NCBI GenBank assembly: GCA_030619405.1
Contig: JAUXBK010000056.1
Span: 1 to 12,017 of the forward strand
Source: Sedimenticola sp.
GTDB lineage: Bacteria > Pseudomonadota > Gammaproteobacteria > Chromatiales > Chromatiaceae
Reading direction: 5' to 3'
Length of the DNA stretch: 12,017 bases
Numbering within the stretch: position 1 is the first letter of the stretch; each line of letters opens with the position of its first letter. The notes beneath the pieces were generated by a model. That model searched no databases and was not told the DNA's origin. It saw nothing but the letters and a program-made list of their open reading frames with translations. Positions 6,136 to 12,017 of this stretch are shown here, piece by piece. The position numbers were made by a program, and so were the translations under genes.

Positions 6136-6209
6136 GCGGGTATCGTATATCGGTATTACCTTGGCTTCCCATGCCAAAGAGGCGGGTTCGACTCCCGCTA
6201 CCCGCTCCA
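6136..6209 (+). tRNA. tRNA-Gly(CCC)
   Basis: A complete 74-nt cloverleaf including CCA. The acceptor GCGGGTA (6136-6142) pairs fully with TACCCGC (6199-6205); U73 and CCA (6207-6209) follow. The D arm is GTAT/TTAC (6145-6148, 6156-6159), with a U-U apposition also found in E. coli tRNA-Gly(UCC). The anticodon stem TTGGC/GCCAA (6161-6165, 6173-6177) holds the loop TTCCCAT with anticodon CCC. The variable region is AGAG. The T stem GCGGG/CCCGC (6182-6186, 6194-6198) has loop TTCGACT. Oddities are T at position 15, normally a purine, and T at position 38. It decodes GGG. The D arm resembles the UCC-type Gly tRNA while the anticodon is CCC. Confidence 0.85.
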
Positions 6210-6264
6210 GTTTCCATTCTCCCCGCTCTGTCCGTCACCCGCACACGCCCGGCCTTTTTTCTTG

Positions 6265-6278
6265 AAGAGGCGGGTTCG
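6265..6278 (+). repeat. Duplicate of the tRNA-Gly T-arm sequence
   Basis: AAGAGGCGGGTTCG here is an exact copy of 6177-6190, the end of the anticodon stem through the T loop of the intact tRNA, 88 nt upstream. What follows, CCCACC, does not complete a T stem and acceptor. It looks like another tRNA fragment, or a chance 14-nt match. Confidence 0.5.
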
Positions 6279-6431
6279 CCCACCAATGGCGTGTATAATC
6301 CCCAAAACCTCCTCGTGAGTGATCCCGATCCCACGAAGGAAGGTGTTCCAAGCACCGCAGCCCCAAGATGGAGCGATCCGCTCTCGGCTTTCGATATAGG
6401 CTTGCTGCAAGCCGGCGTCATTAAAACTTAC

Positions 6432-6490
6432 TACCTGGGTCCTGCAGGTGGTCATGCTATGTGCGTGCGAATACTTGCAGGATCCAGGTA
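6432..6490 (+). promoter_or_regulatory. Long hairpin in the channel-gene leader
   Basis: TACCTGGGTCCTGCA (6432-6446) pairs with TGCAGGATCCAGGTA (6476-6490): 15 bp with one G-U pair and a 29-nt loop. It ends 42 bp before the ATG of the MscS-family gene and is not followed by a T-run. It could be an RNA leader structure or a dyad bound by a regulator. Confidence 0.55.
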
Positions 6491-6532
6491 CTACTCTAAA
6501 CAAGAAACAAGCAATCTAGGAGAGAGAGATTC

Positions 6533-8053
6533 ATGGGGCATAAGTTACCCACGCAGATCATTTTGGTTGTCCTTCTATTGCTGTCAGGCAGTTGCTTGTC
6601 TGTTGCCGCGGATTTGAAAGAACCGGCAAAGAAAGCGCAGGCAGTCACGACGGCAGATCCCGACATACCGGTGGATGAGCTGGAGATAGTGCTCAATCCC
6701 ATGACCGAGGACGAGCTTTTCGTTGAGGCCGACGGCTGGCTCGGGCTGGTCAAGGGGGCCGCGCAGAAGGTCAGCACAGAGAAGTTGAAGGTCAAAAAAG
6801 AGACCAGGGCAATCGAGGCGGCGCAGGCCAAGCAGGAGGAGACGGAAGGGAAGGAGCACAAGGTCGCCGAAAAGGTCGAAGAGGCCAAGCAGGAAGATAA
6901 GGTCGAGGTGCTGGACAAGGTCACAGAACTGCGGGGGATACGGACTGCCCGTATTGACCGGCTCAACGCGGTGCTCGCTGCGATCAACGCCAAGATCGGT
7001 CTGGGCGAGAATGGCATCGAACAGGAGAAGGTGCTGCCTTACCGGCGTTATATCGATACGGTCAGCGGGGTAAAGGTCGATATCACCGACTGGCAGGCCG
7101 CATCGACCACCATCCTGGGCTGGCTCACATCGACGGAGGGAGGTCTCCGCTGGGCCAAGAATATTTCGATATTCGTGGTCACCCTTGTTGCGTTCTGGAT
7201 TCTGGCCAAGCTGGTGAGCCGGGCCGTCAGCAAAGGGCTCTCCGCCATAGGCAACCTCTCGGTGCTGCTGACCAAGTTCATCATCGACATGGCCCGCCGG
7301 GTGATCATGGTCATCGGTATCATCGTCGCCCTGGCGGCGCTGGAGGTGAACATCGGCCCGCTCCTGGCAGTCATCGGCGCCGCCGGCTTCATCGTCGCTT
7401 TCGCGCTGCAGAACACCCTCTCGAACTTTGCCAGCGGCATCATGATTATGTTCTACCGCCCCTTCGACGTGAACGATGTCATCGATGTCTCAGACATCGC
7501 GGGTACGGTCAAATCCATGAACCTGGTCAGCACGACCGTAATGACTTTCGACAACAAGCAGATGATCGTGCCCAACAACTCCATCTGGGGCAACGTCATC
7601 ACCAATGCTACCGGCAGTGACCAGCGCCGGGTGGATCTCACCTTCGGTATAGGCTATGAGGATGATATAGCCAAGGCGCAGAAGGTGCTGGAGGAGATCG
7701 TGGGCGGGCACCCCCTGGTACTGAAGGATCCGGCACCGGTGATCCGGCTGCACGAACTGGCGGACTCCTCGGTCAACTTCATCTGCCGCCCCTGGAGCAA
7801 GACGGGAGATTACTGGACAGTCTATTGGGACGTGACCCGGATGGTGAAGGAGCGGTTCGATGCGGCAGGGATCTCCATTCCCTATCCCCAGCGTGACGTG
7901 CACATCCTGGCCGATCAGCCGCTGCTGGCAACCCTGTCCCCGCTCCAGGAGAAATCGGTCTCAGTTTCCCAGATGGAGGCTGGCGCCCAACAGTCGGAGA
8001 AGCAGGCCGGCTTGGAGGCGGATGACGACAGTGCCAGCAGCAGCGAGGGATAG
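6533..8053 (+). CDS. MscS-family mechanosensitive ion channel
   Basis: A 506-aa inner-membrane channel of the small-conductance mechanosensitive family, larger than the classic MscS of about 286 aa. Members open under membrane tension and release solutes on osmotic downshock. A signal peptide (about 1-26, ending SVAA) leads to a charged, probably coiled-coil periplasmic domain (about 80-150). Membrane segments lie at about 211-230 and 257-275, followed by the pore-lining TM3 at about 276-307, rich in Gly and Ala (IGAAGFIVAFALQNTLSNFA). The beta domain (about 310-355, with VPNNSIWGNVITN) and the alpha/beta C-terminal domain to about 460 follow; the last 45 residues are polar. AGGAGAG precedes the ATG. 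A DUF2007 gene starts 9 bp after the stop, suggesting co-transcription. The family is certain; which paralogue it is cannot be said. Confidence 0.95.
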   Translation: MGHKLPTQIILVVLLLLSGSCLSVAADLKEPAKKAQAVTTADPDIPVDELEIVLNPMTEDELFVEADGWLGLVKGAAQKVSTEKLKVKKETRAIEAAQAKQEETEGKEHKVAEKVEEAKQEDKVEVLDKVTELRGIRTARIDRLNAVLAAINAKIGLGENGIEQEKVLPYRRYIDTVSGVKVDITDWQAASTTILGWLTSTEGGLRWAKNISIFVVTLVAFWILAKLVSRAVSKGLSAIGNLSVLLTKFIIDMARRVIMVIGIIVALAALEVNIGPLLAVIGAAGFIVAFALQNTLSNFASGIMIMFYRPFDVNDVIDVSDIAGTVKSMNLVSTTVMTFDNKQMIVPNNSIWGNVITNATGSDQRRVDLTFGIGYEDDIAKAQKVLEEIVGGHPLVLKDPAPVIRLHELADSSVNFICRPWSKTGDYWTVYWDVTRMVKERFDAAGISIPYPQRDVHILADQPLLATLSPLQEKSVSVSQMEAGAQQSEKQAGLEADDDSASSSEG

Positions 8054-8061
8054 GGTAGCGT

Positions 8062-8367
8062 TTGAAGCCCCTCTATCAGGCCAGAGACCGAATCGAAGCT
8101 CAGCTGCTCAAGGACTTTTTCGCCGGCTATCATATCCGGGTGCTGGTTCAAGGCGAATATCTGAGCGGTGCGGCCGGGGAGCTGCCGGTGATCCAGTTTC
8201 CCCAGTTGTGGGTGCTGGAGGAGCGAGATTATGCTCGGGCGAGAGAGCTGATAGCGCTGTTTTTCGAGCGTGATGCAGATGGCGAGCCGTGGCAGTGTCC
8301 AAAGTGCGGGGAACGGATGGAACCGCAGTTTCAGGTCTGCTGGAACTGCGGTTTCAGAAGGGAGTGA
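8062..8367 (+). CDS. DUF2007 protein with C-terminal zinc ribbon
   Basis: A 101-aa protein starting at TTG. The first 70 or so residues match the DUF2007 style: an N-terminal LYQARDRIEAQLLKDFFAGYHIRVLVQGEYL core, then LWVLEERDYARARELIALF, found in small proteins annotated as putative signal-transducing proteins. The C-terminus carries CPKCGERMEPQFQVCWNCG, two CxxC pairs that should bind one zinc ion. There is no signal peptide, so it is cytoplasmic. Its molecular role is not known. The stop of the channel gene lies 8 nt upstream, with GAGGGATAGGG before the start, so translation is probably coupled to the channel. TTG is the only sensible start, since no ATG occurs near the N-terminus of the domain. 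Confidence 0.85.
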   Translation: MKPLYQARDRIEAQLLKDFFAGYHIRVLVQGEYLSGAAGELPVIQFPQLWVLEERDYARARELIALFFERDADGEPWQCPKCGERMEPQFQVCWNCGFRRE

Positions 8368-8434
8368 CGCCCCTGTGGAGGACCAGGCCTGCTGAGCTGC
8401 CTGGCCGACGATAAATGCGATAGGGAGGTTTGTA

Positions 8435-10543
8435 ATGGGCAGACTTTTCAAATATCTGGGCTGGTTGATCGGACTGGTGGTGCTGCTGGTTGTAGCCGCC
8501 GTGGTGGTCCTGCCGATGGTAGTGGATCCCAATGATTTCAAGGGCCAGATTATCAGCCGAGTGGAACAGGAGACCGGGCGGAGCCTGAAGATCGACGGTG
8601 ATCTGAAGTTGTCGGTCTTTCCCTGGCTTGGCATCGAGATCGCGGGACTGGAGCTGGGTAATGCCCGGGGGTTTGGTCCTGAACCGTTTGCGATGGTGAA
8701 ACGGGCAGCGGTACGGGTGAAGCTGATGCCCTTGCTCAGCCGCCAGCTGGAAGTCGACACCATTGGGCTGGATGGGTTGGTGCTGAACCTCTCCCAGGCA
8801 AAGGATGGCCGCAGCAACTGGGCGGACCTGGAGCAGCGGGGTGAGGCGCCCACGCCAGAGTCTGAGGGTGATTCTGGCGGAGAGAAATCCGCTGGCAGGC
8901 TCTCGTCACTGGCCATCGGCGGTGTCAATATCTCGGATGCAAAGGTAAGTTGGGACGACCGGCGCAGTGGACAGCAGTTCATCATCGACCGGTTCAATCT
9001 GAAGAGCGGGGTGATAGCCATCGACCGCCCGGTCGACCTGCAGGTGGCCTTTCGGCTCGACAGCAGTGAACCCCCGCTCGAAGCAGAGATCGACATGGCG
9101 GGCCAGGTAACGCTGGATCAGCCGGCGGAACGGCTCGATATCAAAGGGTTGCAGCTGAAGCTGGTGGCGCAGGGAGCGGCGCTGCCAGCCGGAAAAGCCG
9201 AGGCTGAGCTTGCCAGCAACGTCAGCCTGACCCTCGATGGCCGTCTGCTGGAGGTCCGGGAATTGCAGCTGAGATCCGGGGAACTACAGCTCTCGGGTGA
9301 TCTGAAAGGGCAGGATCTCAATACCTCACCCACATTCAGCGGAAACTTCAGGCTGGCAGAGTTTGACCTGCGCCAGTGGCTGATCGACCAGGGAGTTCAA
9401 GTGCCGGTCACGGCGGATCCTGCCGTGTTGACCCGATTCAGCGCCCAGGCTGTATTGAAAGTGAAAGCTGGGGCGACCCGTATCGAATCGCTCGAGATGC
9501 AGTTGGACGACACCCGGCTCAGCGGCTCAGTAAAGCTGCAGGGTGCCGCAGTCGGGTTCAATCTGAAGCTGGATGAGATCGATCTGGATCGCTACCTGCC
9601 GCCGCAAAAAGAGCCGAAGGAGGCCAAGCCGAAAACCGCCTCCAGTCCGGCTGTTGCCGGTGGTACTGGGAAAGATGAGGCGCTGATGCCCGTTGAAACC
9701 CTGAGACAGCTGAATCTGGACGGGGTGTTGAGTATCGGTCAGGTCAAAATCATGAAACTGCTGGCAGAGCAGATCGATCTGACCGTAAAAGCCAAAGATG
9801 GTCGCTTGACCCTGGACAAACAGATAAAAAAGTTCTACGCGGGAAGTTATAAAAGCAGTCTGGGGCTGGATGTGAGGGGCAAGGCGCCGCTGATCAAGGT
9901 CGATACCGTGGGAAGCGGGATCGCGATCGGCCCGCTGCTCAAGGAGATTTCGGGAGAGGACCGGCTGACGGGAAAGGGGCGTTTCGACGCCAAACTCAAC
10001 ACGCGGGGCAACAGCATCGAATCCATCAAGGCTGCACTGGGCGGGAAACTGGCTTTCCGTTTCGAGGATGGGGCGGTTAAAGGGTTCAACCTTGCCCGCA
10101 CCATCCGGGAGGCGAAAGCCCGCCTCAAGGGCAAACCCCTGCCGGTAAGCGACGAACCGGTACAGACGGACTTTTCCGAGATCAGTGGCTCTGCCGTTAT
10201 TCGCAAGGGTGTTCTCGACAACCGGGATCTGCTGGCCAAGTCCCCTTATCTTAGGGTGACCGGGGCGGGCAAAGTCAATCTGGTGCAGGAGACGCTTGAC
10301 TATACTGCCAAGGTGGTCATCGTCCACACGGCCAAAGGAACGGGCGGCAAGGATCTCAAAGAGTTGGAGGGCATACCGATTCCCATCCACCTGACCGGCT
10401 CTTACCTCTCCCCCAGTCTGGATATCGAGTGGGGAGAGGTGCTGACGGAGACCCAGAAGGCGAGACTGGAAAAGAAAAAGGAAAAATATCAGCAAAAACT
10501 GGAGAAAAAACTGGAGAAAAAGCTGTTCAAGCTGTTCAACTAA
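8435..10543 (+). CDS. AsmA family protein
   Basis: A 702-aa protein of the AsmA/TamB-like superfamily. These are anchored in the inner membrane with a large periplasmic beta-rich part, and several are linked to phospholipid transport to the outer membrane. Residues about 7-29 form one membrane anchor. Next comes the typical AsmA opening: VVDPNDFKGQIISRVEQETG and LKLSVFPWLGIEIAGLELGN. A linker rich in Pro, Lys and Ala lies at about 389-410. The C-terminal AsmA-like domain (about 490-660) contains LTGKGRFDAKLNTRGNSI and KGFNLARTIREAKARLKG. The last 30 residues are a Lys- and Glu-rich helix. GGGAGG stands 7 nt before the ATG. It starts 67 bp after the DUF2007 gene on the same strand, so it may belong to the same transcript. 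asmA itself is usually near 600 aa; this one is longer, so I give no symbol. Confidence 0.9.
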   Translation: MGRLFKYLGWLIGLVVLLVVAAVVVLPMVVDPNDFKGQIISRVEQETGRSLKIDGDLKLSVFPWLGIEIAGLELGNARGFGPEPFAMVKRAAVRVKLMPLLSRQLEVDTIGLDGLVLNLSQAKDGRSNWADLEQRGEAPTPESEGDSGGEKSAGRLSSLAIGGVNISDAKVSWDDRRSGQQFIIDRFNLKSGVIAIDRPVDLQVAFRLDSSEPPLEAEIDMAGQVTLDQPAERLDIKGLQLKLVAQGAALPAGKAEAELASNVSLTLDGRLLEVRELQLRSGELQLSGDLKGQDLNTSPTFSGNFRLAEFDLRQWLIDQGVQVPVTADPAVLTRFSAQAVLKVKAGATRIESLEMQLDDTRLSGSVKLQGAAVGFNLKLDEIDLDRYLPPQKEPKEAKPKTASSPAVAGGTGKDEALMPVETLRQLNLDGVLSIGQVKIMKLLAEQIDLTVKAKDGRLTLDKQIKKFYAGSYKSSLGLDVRGKAPLIKVDTVGSGIAIGPLLKEISGEDRLTGKGRFDAKLNTRGNSIESIKAALGGKLAFRFEDGAVKGFNLARTIREAKARLKGKPLPVSDEPVQTDFSEISGSAVIRKGVLDNRDLLAKSPYLRVTGAGKVNLVQETLDYTAKVVIVHTAKGTGGKDLKELEGIPIPIHLTGSYLSPSLDIEWGEVLTETQKARLEKKKEKYQQKLEKKLEKKLFKLFN

Positions 10544-10583
10544 AGAGGGTCAGTGGGGGGTCTTGTTGCTCCTCAGCCGCCGC

Positions 10584-10615
10584 TTGAAAAATGCCATTGG
10601 TTTCTCGGCTATAAT
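10584..10615 (+). promoter_or_regulatory. Promoter of the lipoprotein gene
   Basis: TATAAT at 10610-10615 is a perfect -10. TTGAAA at 10584-10589 is a good -35, but the spacer is 20 bp, longer than the usual 17. Transcription would start near 10622, giving a leader of about 67 nt. An Lpp-type gene is normally highly expressed from its own promoter, which fits. Confidence 0.5.
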
Positions 10616-10688
10616 CAGGAAGGGGATTCTACCAGGCTGACGGTATGTCGGTTGGGGATCAAATTTTAATAATCATGGAGAATAACGA

Positions 10689-10994
10689 ATGTCAAAAAAA
10701 GCGTTACTGAAGTTGTCTGGGATAGCACTGGCGTTGGGTCTGGTAACCGGCTGCGCCACCACCGATGAACTGAACGCGGTGAAGGCCCAGGCCGCGAAAG
10801 CCCAGGAGACGGCAGACGCGGCCATGACGGCTGCCAACGAAGCAAATGCCAATGCTGATATAGCAAATGTCAATGCTGTTGGTGCGAGCGAGCAGGCGGC
10901 GGCGGCCATGGATGCCGCCGGTGCGGCTCAGAACGCAGCCGATAACTGTTCCGAGCGTTGTGACCGGATGATGGAAAAGGCGATGGCCAAATAA
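10689..10994 (+). CDS. lpp: Lpp/OprI-type alanine-zipper lipoprotein
   Basis: A 101-aa outer-membrane lipoprotein precursor. The signal peptide ends in the lipobox LVTGC, so Cys22 would be lipidated after cleavage, leaving about 80 residues (E. coli Lpp has 58). The mature part is an Ala-rich heptad-like helix (AVKAQAAKAQETADAAMTAA and on), as in the trimeric Lpp/OprI zipper. The C-terminus DRMMEKAMAK ends in Lys and resembles OprI (RMLEKASRK); in Lpp that Lys is joined to peptidoglycan by L,D-transpeptidases. Two Cys (87 and 91, CSERC) precede it. A GGAG ribosome binding site and its own promoter lie upstream. The L,D-transpeptidase gene converges on it 54 bp downstream, fitting a substrate-enzyme pair. 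The family is firm; the symbol is by family. Confidence 0.88.
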   Translation: MSKKALLKLSGIALALGLVTGCATTDELNAVKAQAAKAQETADAAMTAANEANANADIANVNAVGASEQAAAAMDAAGAAQNAADNCSERCDRMMEKAMAK

Positions 10995-11010
10995 ACACCA
11001 TCGATTCAGA

Positions 11011-11050
11011 AAACCCCGGGGCTGCTACGATAGCCACCGGGGTTTTTTTT
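11011..11050. terminator. Intrinsic terminator between the convergent genes
   Basis: AAACCCCGG (11011-11019) pairs with CCGGGGTTT (11037-11045) around a 17-nt loop. The right arm runs into a T-run (11043-11050), a classical rho-independent terminator for the lipoprotein gene. On the minus strand the hairpin also lies just past the transpeptidase stop but is followed by only TTTTC, so it may work weakly there too. Confidence 0.85.
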
Positions 11051-11996
11051 ATCGCGTGGTCGGGATCGGGACAGGGTACCCCAGGTGTTCGATGGCCGCC
11101 TCTTTCAGGCTCTCCCAGTCGGGTTGGCGCTCCTGCCCCTTCAGTTTGGCAACCACAGTGCTGACCAGCGGTGTAAAATTGATACCTGCCTGACTTTCTT
11201 GCTCTGATAGTGGCGAATGGGCCTCGATCAGCAACTCCCCGTCCATCCAGCCGACTTTATAGGGTACATCGATGATATTGACCGGAGTGCCGACGGGGAT
11301 CCTTGGGAACAGAAAGTCGATGTCTTCCGGGTAGAGACGGATGCAGCCGTGGCTGACCCGCATGCCCACCCCGTACGGCTTGTTGGTGCCATGCAGCAGA
11401 TATCCGGGCATGCTCAGGTACATGGCATAATCGCCGAGTGGGTTGTCGGGCCCAGGCTCGACCACTTCAGGCAGAGGGTCGCCCTCGGCTTCAGCCTCCC
11501 GGCGGATCGATTCGGGCGGGCGCCAGCTGGGTTTTTTCCGTTTGCGCACGATCCGGGTGCTGCCGGTGGGTGTGGACCATCCCTCCCGGCCGATACCCAA
11601 AGGATGGGTGATGACCCGGTTCTCTCCCTTCGGATAGTAGTAGAGTCGCAGTTCCGGCAGATTGATTACCACCCCCTTGCGGGGCGCGGGCGGCAGAATA
11701 TAACGCGCGGGCAGCAGGATCTCAGTACCTTCACCTGGAAGCCAGGGGTCGATCCCGGGGTTGGCATCGACCAGCGCCTGATAGCCCAGGTCGTTGACCC
11801 GGGCGATGTCCGAAAAGGTGTCCTCATAGCGGGTGGTGACAGAACGAACCTCCCCCACCACGTCTTGTCCCGGCGGGGGTAGTGGAAAGCTGGTGGCGCC
11901 GCCCTGGAGCGGGAACAGCAGGAGGGTGAGTCGAAGCAGACCGGACAGCAGGGTCTTCACTCCTGACCACCGGCAGTGGATGAGAACTTGTCGCAT
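11049..11996 (-). CDS. L,D-transpeptidase with LysM-like domain
   Basis: A 315-aa periplasmic enzyme of the ErfK/YbiS/YcfS type. These join Lpp to peptidoglycan, or make 3-3 cross-links, through an active-site Cys. A signal sequence (Arg at about 15-22, hydrophobic to about 33) comes first. A LysM-like segment follows (about 51-96, ending LPGEGTEILLPARYILP), then the YkuD domain (about 107-245). The catalytic motif is HGTNKPYGVG-MRVSHGCIRL, with His202, His216 and Cys218. The C-terminal 70 residues are an extension past the core. It converges on the lipoprotein gene, whose C-terminal Lys is a likely substrate. The ATG at 11996 has a poor ribosome binding site; a GTG 12 codons in is an alternative start. 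The gene is complete in the window, but its promoter lies outside. It cannot be assigned to one E. coli paralogue. Confidence 0.92.
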   Translation of the reverse strand: MRQVLIHCRWSGVKTLLSGLLRLTLLLFPLQGGATSFPLPPPGQDVVGEVRSVTTRYEDTFSDIARVNDLGYQALVDANPGIDPWLPGEGTEILLPARYILPPAPRKGVVINLPELRLYYYPKGENRVITHPLGIGREGWSTPTGSTRIVRKRKKPSWRPPESIRREAEAEGDPLPEVVEPGPDNPLGDYAMYLSMPGYLLHGTNKPYGVGMRVSHGCIRLYPEDIDFLFPRIPVGTPVNIIDVPYKVGWMDGELLIEAHSPLSEQESQAGINFTPLVSTVVAKLKGQERQPDWESLKEAAIEHLGYPVPIPTTR

Positions 11997-12017
11997 AAGG
12001 CGATGGTAACCGAGCAG

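Larger units (their letters stand above)
6210..6532 (+). promoter_or_regulatory. Non-coding stretch and leader before the channel gene
   Basis: I see no convincing protein here; the small open frames on both strands overlap the tRNA or the channel gene and show no family features. A T-run at 6255-6260 may help end the tRNA transcript. TATAAT at 6294-6299 is a perfect -10 but lacks a clear -35. Two hairpins follow: GGCTTG-CTG-CAAGCC (6399-6413) and the 15-bp stem listed separately. If TATAAT is used, the channel gene has a leader of about 225 nt. Confidence 0.4.

Noticed and set aside
6198..6503. 101-aa minus-strand open frame
   Set aside because: It runs into the 3' end of the tRNA gene and across the leader hairpins, has no family motifs I recognise and no clear ribosome binding site.
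6090..6617. 175-aa plus-strand open frame
   Set aside because: It covers the whole tRNA-Gly gene and overlaps the start of the channel gene in another frame; its composition is not protein-like.
9527..10495. 322-aa minus-strand open frame opposite the AsmA-family gene
   Set aside because: The plus strand codes for a full AsmA-type protein; the antisense frame shows no domain.

Overview
The window looks like chromosomal DNA of a Gram-negative bacterium, most likely a gammaproteobacterium. It is moderately GC-rich. It carries an Lpp/OprI-type outer-membrane lipoprotein facing an L,D-transpeptidase, an AsmA-family protein, a DUF2007 protein and a Gly tRNA with encoded CCA. The intergenic palindromes resemble dispersed repeats seen in environmental (for example sulfur-oxidising) gammaproteobacteria. 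That lineage guess comes from general resemblance, not from a search.

Left region (1-416): no protein gene. It holds a cluster of short perfect palindromes of the CCCACGC-NNN-GCGTGGG type.

Sulfation locus (417-5638): five genes in alternating orientation. Three encode PAPS-dependent sulfotransferase-like proteins (417-1388 minus, 1559-2515 plus, 3847-4797 minus). One encodes a bacterial ELM1-family protein with a glycosyltransferase-B-like fold, 13 bp behind the second sulfotransferase. One encodes a 2-oxoglutarate/Fe(II) dioxygenase. The outer two sulfotransferases are close paralogues in the same orientation and flank the sulfotransferase-ELM1 pair. The middle one has Asn where the other two have the candidate catalytic His. 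A perfect FNR/CRP-family box (TTGAT-N4-ATCAA) and an inverted repeat around an extended -10 promoter lie in the divergent region before the dioxygenase gene. My inference is a regulated locus that sulfates and hydroxylates an unknown small molecule or surface glycan. No biochemical product can be assigned from sequence.

RNA and repeat region (5639-6532): a short inverted-repeat element, a broken 5' half of a tRNA-Gly(CCC), an intact tRNA-Gly(CCC), a short duplicate of the tRNA T-arm, and a leader hairpin before the channel gene.

Envelope region (6533-12017): a mechanosensitive channel of the MscS family, a DUF2007 protein with a zinc ribbon, and a large AsmA-family protein run in one direction and may be co-transcribed. 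Then an alanine-rich Lpp/OprI-type lipoprotein with its own promoter converges on an L,D-transpeptidase, with a terminator between them. The last two probably act together: the transpeptidase family attaches the C-terminal Lys of Lpp to peptidoglycan.
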